From Paragemmobacter amnigenus (GTDB lineage Bacteria; Pseudomonadota; Alphaproteobacteria; Rhodobacterales; Rhodobacteraceae): a stretch of DNA of 64,000 nucleotides. This document shows, piece after piece, positions 24,860-32,696 of the stretch. The DNA lies in contig NZ_JAAATX020000013.1 in assembly GCF_009908265.2 (NCBI RefSeq), positions 62,001-126,000 of the forward strand, in the 5' to 3' direction. Numbering within the stretch: position 1 is the stretch's first letter; every line of letters begins with the position of its first letter. A program made the translations under genes and the position numbers. The notes below the pieces were generated by a model. That model made no database searches. It saw only the letters and a list, made by a program, of their open reading frames with translations, and was not told the origin of the DNA.

Positions 24860-25690
24860 ATGAAAGCCGCCCGGATGAACCGCCTGTTCGCGCCTTCGGG
24901 CAATTGCTTTGACGTGGCGATCGACCACGGGATGTTCAACGAGCGGAGCTTCCTTGGCGGGATCGAGGATATGGGGGCGGCGATCCGCGCCATTGCGGCG
25001 GCCAAGCCCGATGCGATCCAGTTGCCGCCCGGGACGGCGCCGCTGTTGCAGGGGATCAGGGGCAAGGACAAGCCCGCGCTGGTGCTGCGGACGGATATCG
25101 CCAATGTCTATGGCACGCCGCTGCCCCGCGCGCTGTTTTCCGAGGTGATCGACCGCGCGGTGGAGCAGGGGGTGGTGCTGGATGCGGCCTGCGTGGTGGT
25201 GAACCTGCTGCTGCTGCCCGATCAGCCGGAGGTCTATCGCGCCTGCGTTCGCAACGTGAATGCGCTGAAGCGGGAATGCGAGATCATGGGGATGCCGCTT
25301 ATGGTGGAGCCCTTGGTCATGCAGGACAATGCCAAGGGCGGCTATATGGTGGACGGGGATATCGACAAGATCCTGCCGCTGGTCCGGCAGGCGGCGGAGC
25401 TGGGGGCGGATATCATCAAGGCGGACCCCTGTTCGGACGTGTCGGACTATCACCGCGTGGTGGAGATCGCGCAGGGCTTGCCCGTGCTGGTGCGGGGCGG
25501 CGGGCGGGTGTCGGATGCGGAAATTCTGGCGCGGACGGCAGAGCTGATGCGGCAGGGGGCGCGGGGCATCGTCTATGGGCGCAATGTGATCCAGCATCCG
25601 GACCCTACGGGGATGACGCGGGCCTTGATGGCGGTGGTGCATGAGGGGGCCAGCCCCGAGGCGGCGCTGGCCATGATCGGGGGGCAGTGA
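24860..25690 (+). CDS. Class I aldolase, DeoC/LacD family
   Basis: A 276-residue TIM-barrel aldolase expected to cleave a phosphorylated keto-sugar through a Schiff base. VAIDHGMF is the first strand motif of the DhnA/LacD group; LGADIIKADPCSD carries the probable Schiff-base Lys (about residue 187); VLVRGGGRVSD and GIVYGRNVIQHPDP form the phosphate site. GGAGAG lies 6 nt before the ATG at 24860, favouring it over the ATG at 24854. It is the first gene of a three-gene operon with an oxidoreductase and a PfkB kinase, a set that could oxidise, phosphorylate and split an unusual sugar or polyol. Confidence 0.85.
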   Translation: MKAARMNRLFAPSGNCFDVAIDHGMFNERSFLGGIEDMGAAIRAIAAAKPDAIQLPPGTAPLLQGIRGKDKPALVLRTDIANVYGTPLPRALFSEVIDRAVEQGVVLDAACVVVNLLLLPDQPEVYRACVRNVNALKRECEIMGMPLMVEPLVMQDNAKGGYMVDGDIDKILPLVRQAAELGADIIKADPCSDVSDYHRVVEIAQGLPVLVRGGGRVSDAEILARTAELMRQGARGIVYGRNVIQHPDPTGMTRALMAVVHEGASPEAALAMIGGQ

Positions 25691-26826
25691 TGCGCGAGGT
25701 GCGGTTCGGCATCATCGGCTGCGGGTTGATGGGGCGCGAGTTCGCCTCGGCCGCGGCGCGGTGGATGCATCTGACGGGGATGCGGGCGCGGCCGCGGATC
25801 GTGGCGGTCTGTGACACGAACGCCGCGCTGATGGGTTGGTATACGGATGCGCTGGGGCCGATGCAGGTGACGACGGATTACCGCGCGTTGCTGGCCAATC
25901 CGGAGGTGGAGGCGGTCTATTGCGCGGTGCCCCATGTGCTGCATGCGGAGATCTACCCTGCCATTCTGGCGGCGGGGAAGCATCTGCTGGGGGAAAAGCC
26001 GTTCGGGATGGATCTGGTGCAGAACCGCGCGATTTCGGCGGCGATTGCGGCGCGGCCCGATCTGCTGGTGCGCTGTTCGTCCGAGATGCCCTTCTATCCC
26101 GGCGCGCAGAAGGTGGTGGAGTTCGTGCGCTCCGGCGCGGTGGGGCCGGTGCTGGAGGTGGAGGCGTGCTTCCTGCATTCCAGCGACATCAACCCCGACA
26201 AGCCCATCAACTGGAAGCGGATGGCGGGGGTGAATGGCGATTATGGCTGCATGGGCGATCTGGGGATGCATGTGCTGCATGTGCCGCTGCGGCTGGGCTG
26301 GCGGCCCGCGCGGGTGACGGCGTCGCTGGTCAAGCGGGTGGAGACGCGGCCCGATGGCAAGGGCGGGCGTGTGGCCTGCGATACGTGGGACAATGCGACG
26401 ATCACCTGCGACGTGCCGGATGCGGGGGGGGCGTTTCCCATGGTGTTGAAGACCTGGCGGATCGCGCCCGGCGAGGCGAATACGTGGTCGATCCGCGTGC
26501 TGGGGATGAACGGGTCGGCGGTCTTTACCACCAAGAGCCCGCGCCAGTGGTCGTGGATGCGCTATGAGGCGGGCGGGGCGCAGGGCTGGGTGACGGAGGA
26601 TCTGGGCTATACGCCGCTGTTCGGCGCCATCACGGGGGGGATTTTCGAATTCGGCTTCACCGATGCGATCCAGCAGATGTGGGCGGCCTTTGTCGATGAG
26701 CTGGCGGGCGGGGATGCTAAGGGCTTTCCTTGCGCCACGCCAGAGGAGGCGGCGGCACATCATGCGGTGCTGACGGCGGCGCTACAGGCGGGGATCAGCG
26801 GGCAGGCGGTGGAGGTTTCCTATTGA
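25690..26826 (+). CDS. Gfo/Idh/MocA family oxidoreductase
   Basis: A 378-residue NAD(P)-dependent sugar or polyol dehydrogenase. The Rossmann turn is FGIIGCGLMGREFAS; the family EKP motif is in LLGEKPFGMDLVQN; VNGDYGCMGDLGMHVLHVPL holds the usual GxxxDxxxH active-site pattern. The ATG overlaps the aldolase stop by 1 nt (TGATG). Likely acts on the substrate of the aldolase pathway, for example an inositol-like or amino-sugar compound; the sequence alone does not say which. Confidence 0.88.
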   Translation: MREVRFGIIGCGLMGREFASAAARWMHLTGMRARPRIVAVCDTNAALMGWYTDALGPMQVTTDYRALLANPEVEAVYCAVPHVLHAEIYPAILAAGKHLLGEKPFGMDLVQNRAISAAIAARPDLLVRCSSEMPFYPGAQKVVEFVRSGAVGPVLEVEACFLHSSDINPDKPINWKRMAGVNGDYGCMGDLGMHVLHVPLRLGWRPARVTASLVKRVETRPDGKGGRVACDTWDNATITCDVPDAGGAFPMVLKTWRIAPGEANTWSIRVLGMNGSAVFTTKSPRQWSWMRYEAGGAQGWVTEDLGYTPLFGAITGGIFEFGFTDAIQQMWAAFVDELAGGDAKGFPCATPEEAAAHHAVLTAALQAGISGQAVEVSY

Positions 26827-27815
26827 ATCGGCGGGGCGTCGCCTGTGCGGGGAACTGGATCGTGGACATCGTCCACACCATCGAGGGCTGGCCTGCGAAA
26901 AGCGACCTTGTCCGCATCCTGGACGAGGTGGAGGGGACGGGGGGTGGTGCTGCCAATGTGATGCTGTCGCTGGCGGCGTTCCGGACAGGGCTGCCGCTCT
27001 GGGCCATAGGCTTGGTGGGGATGGACCGGCACGCGGCCACGGTGCGCCGGGCGGTGGAGGCGGCGGGGGCGGACGGGGCGCAACTGGCCGAGACGGACCG
27101 CGCGCCCACGGCGCATACGCATGTGATGAATGTGACGGGGGACAGCCGGACGTTCTTTTACCATCCCGGCACGAATGACCTGCTGGATGAGGGCGATATC
27201 GCGGTCGAGGCGGTGGCGGAGGCGGGGGCGCGGCTGTTCTATCTGGGATACCTGAACCTGCTGGGGCGGCTGGATGTGGTGGCGGGCGGGTCCAGCGGGG
27301 CGGCGCGCGTGCTGGCGCGGGCGCGGGCGGCGGGGATGGTGACGGTGGCCGATCTGGTGTCCACCGACCGCGCGGGGTTCGCGGATGCGGTGGAGGCGGC
27401 GCTGCCGCATCTGGATGTGCTGTTCCTGAACGAGGGGGAGGCCGCGCGGGCGACGGGGCTGGCTGTGGCGGGGCCGGATGATCTGGAGGCGATCACGGCG
27501 GCAGCAGGGCGGCTGCGGGAGGGCGGCGCGGGGGCGGTGGTGGTGCATACGCCCGCGCTGGGGCTGTGGCTGGATGCGCGGGGGGCGGTGGTCGTGCGGC
27601 CCGATCCGGTGGCGGCGGCGGATGTGGTCAGCCCCGTGGGCGCGGGCGATGCCTTCGCGGCGGGCTGCATCTACGGGCTGCATGAGGGGTGGGGGCCGGA
27701 GGAGTGCCTGCGGCTGGGGCATCGGGCGGCGGCGTGGTCGCTGCGGGGTGCGACGGCGACGGGGGCGATCCCGCCGCTGTCGGTGCTGCTTCACTCGTCG
27801 CCGGGGACGCCGTAG
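26823..27815 (+). CDS. PfkB-family carbohydrate kinase
   Basis: A 330-residue ribokinase-family kinase that should phosphorylate a sugar, making the substrate of the upstream aldolase. Signature 1 appears in EVEGTGGGAANVMLSLAAFR; signature 2 with the catalytic Asp in VSPVGAGDAFAAGCIYG; NEGEAARATG is the usual mid-domain motif. The only start in the right place is TTG at 26823, which overlaps the oxidoreductase stop by 4 nt (TTGA), so translation is likely coupled. Its 3' end overlaps the convergent DUF1028 gene by 25 bp. Confidence 0.87.
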   Translation: MNRRGVACAGNWIVDIVHTIEGWPAKSDLVRILDEVEGTGGGAANVMLSLAAFRTGLPLWAIGLVGMDRHAATVRRAVEAAGADGAQLAETDRAPTAHTHVMNVTGDSRTFFYHPGTNDLLDEGDIAVEAVAEAGARLFYLGYLNLLGRLDVVAGGSSGAARVLARARAAGMVTVADLVSTDRAGFADAVEAALPHLDVLFLNEGEAARATGLAVAGPDDLEAITAAAGRLREGGAGAVVVHTPALGLWLDARGAVVVRPDPVAAADVVSPVGAGDAFAAGCIYGLHEGWGPEECLRLGHRAAAWSLRGATATGAIPPLSVLLHSSPGTP

Positions 27816-28468
27816 GAGGGCGCCTCGCGCGGGTCTTTCGCGCGCTGTATATAGGCGGGCATCTGGGGGGCGTAGACGGCCCATGCGCGCGCCACGGCCT
27901 CGATCGGGCGGGCGTCGTCGGACCAGTCGATGCGAAGCTCCGCCACGGGCCAGCTTTCGCGGTCCACCATGAGAAGGCCTGCGGAATGGACGGGGCCCGC
28001 CTCGCCGCCTGCGTCGCGGCCGGCAAGGAGGGCGGCGATGAGGCGGTCGCCCAAGGGGCCGCGTGCGGCAAGGAAGCCGTCCACCATGGCCTGCGGCACG
28101 CCGTCATGGGCAAGGAGGTTGCCGCCCGCGATGACACCTGCACCCGTTGCGATGCCCCAGTTGCCGAGGATGCGGCTGCCGCAATGGGATGCCGTCCCGC
28201 CGTTGCGGTCCACCACCATGAGCTGGCGGTAGTCGATATGGGCGGCGGTGGCGGTGATCTGTGCCATGGCCTGTGCGGCGTCCGCCCCTGCGGCCAGCGC
28301 ATCGAGGAGTTTCGGCCCCAGCGTCGGGTCGGTGATGTTCTGCGTCGCGGCCACGCCGACGCTTGCGCGCGCATGGGCGCAGCGGGCGGCCACGGCGGGG
28401 GAGGAGGAGGAGATCACCATCCCGAAGGCGCCGGTATCCGGGCAGCGGGCGAGGAGGGAGAAGGTCAT
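27791..28468 (-). CDS. DUF1028 family protein (Ntn-hydrolase-like)
   Basis: A 225-residue protein starting MTFSLLARCPDTGAFGMVIS and continuing SSSPAVAARCAHARASVGVAATQN, the typical start of DUF1028. GAGVIAGGNLLAHDGVPQAM and GGEAGPVHSAGLLMV are further family motifs. The family resembles Ntn hydrolases but its reaction is unproven; it is often found with RidA and amide or amino-acid catabolism genes, as here. It shares its last 25 bp with the end of the PfkB gene on the other strand. Confidence 0.87.
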   Translation of the reverse strand: MTFSLLARCPDTGAFGMVISSSSPAVAARCAHARASVGVAATQNITDPTLGPKLLDALAAGADAAQAMAQITATAAHIDYRQLMVVDRNGGTASHCGSRILGNWGIATGAGVIAGGNLLAHDGVPQAMVDGFLAARGPLGDRLIAALLAGRDAGGEAGPVHSAGLLMVDRESWPVAELRIDWSDDARPIEAVARAWAVYAPQMPAYIQRAKDPREAPSYGVPGDE

Positions 28469-28494
28469 TTTGGTCCTCTGCTTGGCGGGCCGCC

Positions 28495-28612
28495 GGGGGA
28501 CTTTGCGTCCCCCGGACCCCCTGCAGGATATTTGGGGACGGAAAATGAAGGCTGCTTCATCTCGGTCCAAATACTCTGCGGGGGTCCGGGGGTGCAAAAC
28601 CCCCGGCTTGCG
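28495..28612. repeat. Head-to-head pair of hairpin-plus-tail elements
   Basis: Left copy: hairpin GGGGGAC-TTTGC-GTCCCCC (28495-28513) and tail CCCCCTGCAGGATATTTGG ... AATGAAG (to 28550). Right copy is inverted: CTTCAT ... CCAAATACTCTGCGGGGG then hairpin CCGGGGG-TGCAAAA-CCCCCGG (28586-28606). Together they form a large imperfect palindrome between DUF1028 and RidA genes. The right hairpin equals the one at 29068-29088. Confidence 0.85.
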
Positions 28613-28617
28613 ACGGG

Positions 28618-29031
28618 TCAGTCCGGTATGACGGCAGTTGCGTCGATTTCCACCAGCCATTCGGGGCGGGCCAAGGCCACGACCACGAGGCCGGTGCAGA
28701 CGGGGTGCACGCCGCGGATGTATTCGCCCATGGTGCGGTAGACGGCTTCGCGGTGGCGCACGTCGGTCAGGTAGACGACGAGTTTCGTCACATGCTCCAT
28801 CTTGCCGCCGCACTCTTCCACCAGTTGGCGGATGTTCTGCATGACCTTGTGGGTCTGTTCCACGGGATCGTGGCTGTCGATGTTCCTGGCGGTGTCGAGG
28901 TCCTGCGGGCACTGGCCGCGCAGGAAAATCATCGTGCCCCGCGCGACGACGGCCTGCGCGAGGTCGTTGTCGAGCTTCTGTTCGGGGTAGGTTTCCTTGG
29001 TGTTGAACTTGCGGTGGCGGGTATGGGCCAT
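28618..29031 (-). CDS. RidA family (YjgF) protein
   Basis: A 137-residue protein starting MAHTRHRKFNTKETYPEQKL. RidA-type features: GTMIFLRGQCPQDLDTARN, a long helix QTHKVMQNIRQLVEECGG and KLVVYLTDVRHREAVYRTMGEYI, then VCTGLVVVALARPEWLVEIDATAVI. The catalytic Arg of true RidA (usually in a xTRxxVxVxxLP motif) is not in its standard place, so it belongs to one of the Rid subfamilies of less certain activity. It sits in a minus-strand group with a Rieske oxygenase and DUF1028, suggesting a shared catabolic role. Confidence 0.85.
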   Translation of the reverse strand: MAHTRHRKFNTKETYPEQKLDNDLAQAVVARGTMIFLRGQCPQDLDTARNIDSHDPVEQTHKVMQNIRQLVEECGGKMEHVTKLVVYLTDVRHREAVYRTMGEYIRGVHPVCTGLVVVALARPEWLVEIDATAVIPD

Positions 29032-29067
29032 TGGGTCTCTTTCCGGCGTTGCGACTGGTGGCAGGCG

Positions 29068-29118
29068 CCGGGGGTTTTGCACCCCCGGACCCCCGCAGGA
29101 TATTTGGGAACAGATGAA
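29068..29118. repeat. Hairpin-plus-TATTTGG-tail element
   Basis: Hairpin CCGGGGG-TTTTGCA-CCCCCGG (29068-29088) and tail CCCCCGCAGGATATTTGG ... GATGAAG (29089-29118). Same design as 6040-6102 and 28495-28612. It lies between RidA and Rieske genes, which read in the same direction. Confidence 0.85.
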
Positions 29119-29137
29119 GGGGCGGATCAGGACGGCA

Positions 29138-30277
29138 TCATGTCTGCGGCATCATGCGGGCGATGTATTGCGCGAATTCGAAGTTCGGGCGTTCGAGGTG
29201 GCTGAGTGGGCCGGGGGTGGACAGGGCCGAGAGCAGGCCGCGATAGACCTTTTCGGTGCAGCCCTTGTCTTCGACCTGCACGTCGTCGAGCAGCGCCTTG
29301 ACGGATGCCAGATGCGCGGGGGCGTCGGGGTCGGCCATCCAGTCGGCACTCATCCCGCCGCCGAAGAGTACCTTGACGTGGCCGGGGCCGTCGGGGGTGA
29401 GGGAGAGGTACCAGAAATAGCCCGGCGTCAGGGTGATGAGAAGCGCGGGGTAGATCGCCAGAAGCCATGTGATGCGGCGTTCGTCGCCTTGGAGTTTCGT
29501 GTTGGTGGGATGGGCCAGCCCAAGGGGGACGAGGTCGTTCTTGACGATCCAGTGGTAGTTGAAGGCATCGGTCCCTTCGGGGCATTCCATCAGCGCGAGG
29601 TCGCAGGTGCCGCCGATTGTGCCTGCGTGGCAGGCGGGGAGGTGGTAGCTCTCCATGAAATTCTCGGCCAGCACCTTCCAGTTGGTGTGCCAGCGGAATT
29701 CCTCGCGGAAGGTTTCGGTGTAGGAGGCCATGTCGAGATGGCCCACCAGCGCCTCGACATCGCGCAGGCGGTCGTGGATGTCGGGGGCGTCGGGGTTGAG
29801 GGTGACCATGATCCAGCCGTGCCAGTCGGCGACGCGGATGCGGGGCAGGTGGACCTGATCCTTGCAGAAGGTTTCGTTCAGCGTCATGGCAGGCGCGCCG
29901 CGCAAGGAGCCGTCGAGGTTGTAGGTCCAGGCGTGATAGGGGCAGACGATGGCGCGGACGCGACCGCGGCCTTCCAGCAGCGTCGACATGCGGTGGCGGC
30001 AGACGTTGGACAGGCCGCGGAGTTGCCCATCGCGGTCGCGCAGGATGATGACGGGTTCGCCCGCGATGTCCATCGTCAGGTAGTCGCCGGGATCTTTCAG
30101 CGCGTCGGCGCGGCCGGCGCAGAGCCAGTCACGCGCGAAGATGTGGCGCTGTTCGGCCTCGGCGAAGTCGGGCGAGGTGTAGACCGATTTCGGCATGGCC
30201 TGTGCGCGTTCGAAGGGGACGGCGACATTGGCGCGGAGTTCTTCGATGGCTTTCAGGGCGGGGTCGAGGGCGGTCAT
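29138..30277 (-). CDS. Rieske-type ring-hydroxylating/demethylating oxygenase, alpha subunit
   Basis: A 379-residue oxygenase. The Rieske [2Fe-2S] ligands are Cys93/His95 (NVCRHRMST) and Cys112/His115 (VCPYHAWTYN). The mononuclear iron site has His212 and His217 (AENFMESYHLPACHAGT). This layout is shared by aromatic dioxygenases and by N-demethylating enzymes acting on betaines and carnitine. No ferredoxin or reductase gene is adjacent. A betaine-type substrate is plausible given the style of the His-rich motif and a MttB-family gene elsewhere in the window, but that is inference. Confidence 0.85.
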   Translation of the reverse strand: MTALDPALKAIEELRANVAVPFERAQAMPKSVYTSPDFAEAEQRHIFARDWLCAGRADALKDPGDYLTMDIAGEPVIILRDRDGQLRGLSNVCRHRMSTLLEGRGRVRAIVCPYHAWTYNLDGSLRGAPAMTLNETFCKDQVHLPRIRVADWHGWIMVTLNPDAPDIHDRLRDVEALVGHLDMASYTETFREEFRWHTNWKVLAENFMESYHLPACHAGTIGGTCDLALMECPEGTDAFNYHWIVKNDLVPLGLAHPTNTKLQGDERRITWLLAIYPALLITLTPGYFWYLSLTPDGPGHVKVLFGGGMSADWMADPDAPAHLASVKALLDDVQVEDKGCTEKVYRGLLSALSTPGPLSHLERPNFEFAQYIARMMPQT

Positions 30278-30378
30278 GGCGGTCTTTCTGGAAGGGGGGC
30301 GTAAAGGCGAGTTTGGGGCATGGGGTTCGGCGGGGGAAGGAGGGTTTTCCGTGGTGTAGGTTAGGCTGGGCCTAAGCA

Positions 30379-30461
30379 GGGGTTGTGACCCCGTCCCGGG
30401 CTTGACCCGGGACCTGCGGGTTTGCCGGGTTCGGGGGGAGGCCCCGGGTGAAGCCCGGGGC
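30379..30461. repeat. Three GC-rich palindromes
   Basis: GGGGT-TGTG-ACCCC (30379-30392), GTCCCGGG-CTTGA-CCCGGGAC (30393-30413) and GCCCCGGG-TGAA-GCCCGGGGC (30441-30461). The second resembles a palindrome widespread between genes in alphaproteobacteria. They occupy the 200 bp between the LysR and Rieske genes; nothing else is seen there. Confidence 0.75.
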
Positions 30462-30479
30462 GGGGTTTGCGCATTTGCG

Positions 30480-31415
30480 TCAGCCTCCGCTTTCGCCGGC
30501 GGTGACAAGGGCGGCAAGGCGGGCGGCGGCGGGGGTGAGGGTGGCGCCTTGCCGCGTCAGAAGGCCGTAGGGGGCCACGGTGATGCCGAGGTCGAGGGGG
30601 AGGATGACGTAGGGCGAGTCGGGGCCCGCGAAGCGGTCGCAGACGGCGCGGGCGAGGGGGGCGATGGCGTTGGATTGCTGGATCAGCGCCAGCGTCAGCA
30701 GGAAGGACGAGGTCGAGAGGCGCTGCGGCGGGGTGGGCAGGCCGAGCGCCTGCAGCCGCGCGATGACGGTGCGGGTCAGGAGCGCGTCGGGGCCGGGCAT
30801 GACCCAGTCGAAGGCCATCAGGTCGTCGGGGGCGAGGCGCGGCAGGCTGGCGAGGCGGTGGCCGCGCCGGACCATGAGGGCCACGGGTTCGTCGCCCATC
30901 GGGGCGGAGAGGGAGAGGTCGCCCTCCATCCCGTCGGGCATCCGGCCGATAGCAAAGTCGATGCGGCCCGTCAGGAGTTGCTGGGCGAGGAAGTCGGAGG
31001 GGGCCACGATCACCTCGGCCGTGACGGCGGGCAGGGCGAGGCGGGCGGTGCGGAGCGCGGGAAGGACGCGGTCGAGCGCGGGGCCGGTGACGGAGCCGAT
31101 GCGGACATGGCCGGACTGGCCGTTCGCGATTTCCGCCATCTCGCGTTCGGCGTCGCGCAGTTCGGTGACGATGCGGGTGGCGCGGTGGGCCAGGGCATGG
31201 CCCATGGGGGTGAGGGTCAGGCCGCGCCCCGTGCGCGTATGGACGGGCTGGCCGGTGATCCGCTCCACCTCGGCCAGAAGGCGCGAGGCGGCGGGCTGGG
31301 CGAGGCCCAGCCGTTCGGCGGCAAGGGTGAGCTGGCCGGTTTCGGCAAGGGCCGCAAGCAGGCGGAGATGCGAGAGCTTCAGCCCGCGGCGGAGGAAGGT
31401 GTCGGGATCTTGCAT
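30480..31415 (-). CDS. LysR-type regulator, GbpR-like
   Basis: A 311-residue regulator. The N-terminal winged helix-turn-helix reads KLSHLRLLAALAETGQLTLA with AAERLGLAQPAASRLLAEVE; the effector domain follows (VRIGSVTGPALDRVLPALRT). It is divergent from chvE with 147 bp between starts, exactly as gbpR lies next to chvE in Agrobacterium, where GbpR controls the sugar-binding protein in response to sugars. A palindrome (31420-31445) sits just upstream of its own start and could be its binding site. Confidence 0.85.
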   Translation of the reverse strand: MQDPDTFLRRGLKLSHLRLLAALAETGQLTLAAERLGLAQPAASRLLAEVERITGQPVHTRTGRGLTLTPMGHALAHRATRIVTELRDAEREMAEIANGQSGHVRIGSVTGPALDRVLPALRTARLALPAVTAEVIVAPSDFLAQQLLTGRIDFAIGRMPDGMEGDLSLSAPMGDEPVALMVRRGHRLASLPRLAPDDLMAFDWVMPGPDALLTRTVIARLQALGLPTPPQRLSTSSFLLTLALIQQSNAIAPLARAVCDRFAGPDSPYVILPLDLGITVAPYGLLTRQGATLTPAAARLAALVTAGESGG

Positions 31416-31419
31416 GACG

Positions 31420-31445
31420 GTTTCGTTATGAATGGATCACGAAAC
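31420..31445. promoter_or_regulatory. Candidate LysR binding palindrome between gbpR-like gene and chvE
   Basis: GTTTCGT (31420-31426), 12-nt spacer, ACGAAAC (31439-31445): perfect 7-bp arms. It starts 5 bp from the LysR start codon and lies 118 bp before chvE, the usual place for an autoregulatory LysR site. The T-N11-A core is not exact. Confidence 0.5.
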
Positions 31446-31562
31446 AGTCTTTGACGGATATGCGAGGCTGTTGCAACTGTTCGCCCCACGGCGCTTGCGG
31501 GGGGAGCCTGCGACGGGGCCGTCAACATGCCGTGGCGCATCACGGCGAGGGAGGATTAACCA

Positions 31563-32630
31563 ATGCAACTTTCCAGAAGGGCGCTGCTGGCGCTCGCCAC
31601 TGCCGCGTCGCTGGTCGGCGCGCCGTCTTTCGCGCAGGACAAGGGCACGGTCGGGATTGCAATGCCGACGCAGTCGTCGGCGCGCTGGATTTCGGACGGC
31701 AATTCGATGGTGGAGCAGTTCACCGCCGCCGGTTACGCGACCGACCTGCAATATGCCGAGGATGACATCCCGACCCAGCTGGCGCAGGTCGAGAACATGA
31801 TCACAAAGGGCGTGAACGTGCTGGTCATCGCGGCCATCGACGGGACCACGCTGTCGAACGCGCTGGACAATGCCGCCGCGGCCGGGATCAAGGTCATCGC
31901 CTATGACCGCCTGATCCGTGACAGCGGTTCGGTCGACTATTACGCGACCTTTGACAACTTCAAGGTGGGCGTGCAGCAGGCGGAATCGCTGGTGGCCGGT
32001 CTGAAGGAGCGTTTCCCCGACGCGAAGCCGTGGAACGTGGAACTGTTCGGCGGCAGCCCGGACGACAACAACGCCTTCTTCTTCTACAACGGCGCGATGA
32101 GCGTGTTGCAGCCGCTGATCGACGCGGGCGACATCGTCATCCCGTCGGGCCAGATGGGCATGGACGTGGTCGGCACGCTGCGCTGGGACGGTGCGGTGGC
32201 TCAGGCGCGGATGGATAACCTGCTGTCGGCCAATTACGGCGACAAGCAGCTGCATGGCGCGCTGTCGCCCTATGACGGGCTGTCGATCGGCATCCTGTCT
32301 TCGGTCAAGGGCGTGGGGTACGGGTCGGGCGATTTGCCGATGCCGATCGTGACGGGGCAGGACGCGGAGATTCCGTCCGTGAAGTCGATGATCGCGGGCG
32401 AGCAGTATTCGACGATCTTCAAGGATACCCGCGCGCTGGCCGGTGTGACCGTGAAGATGGTCGATGCCATCCTGTCGGGCGGCGAGCCGGAGATCAACGA
32501 CACCTCGACCTATGACAACGGCGTCAAGGTCGTGCCGTCCTACCTGCTGGAGCCGGTGTCGGTGGATGTGTCGAACTACGAGGAAGTCCTTGTCGGTTCG
32601 GGCTATTACACCGCGGACCAGCTGAAGTAA
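31563..32630 (+). CDS. chvE: Multiple-sugar periplasmic binding protein
   Basis: A 355-residue periplasmic protein with signal peptide ([23 protein letters not shown]). It belongs to the ChvE/Gbp group that binds arabinose, galactose, glucose and related aldoses: [62 protein letters not shown] and [17 protein letters not shown] are family blocks. GGAGG lies upstream of the ATG. It feeds the GguA/GguB transporter downstream; a hairpin between them probably explains excess binding protein. A role in plant signalling, as in Agrobacterium, is not implied. Confidence 0.93.
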   Translation: MQLSRRALLALATAASLVGAPSFAQDKGTVGIAMPTQSSARWISDGNSMVEQFTAAGYATDLQYAEDDIPTQLAQVENMITKGVNVLVIAAIDGTTLSNALDNAAAAGIKVIAYDRLIRDSGSVDYYATFDNFKVGVQQAESLVAGLKERFPDAKPWNVELFGGSPDDNNAFFFYNGAMSVLQPLIDAGDIVIPSGQMGMDVVGTLRWDGAVAQARMDNLLSANYGDKQLHGALSPYDGLSIGILSSVKGVGYGSGDLPMPIVTGQDAEIPSVKSMIAGEQYSTIFKDTRALAGVTVKMVDAILSGGEPEINDTSTYDNGVKVVPSYLLEPVSVDVSNYEEVLVGSGYYTADQLK

Positions 32631-32644
32631 GCTTGACGGAAGAG

Positions 32645-32674
32645 GGCCCGTCCCCCGTGCGGGGGCGGGCCTTT
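32645..32674 (+). terminator. Intercistronic hairpin after chvE (partial terminator)
   Basis: GGCCCG-T-CCCCC (32645-32656), loop GTGC, GGGGG-CGGGCC (32661-32671) then TTT. Such hairpins after binding-protein genes usually stabilise the upstream message and reduce read-through to the ATPase gene. Confidence 0.75.
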
Positions 32675-32696
32675 CTGCACGCCTTTGGGGGGAGAC

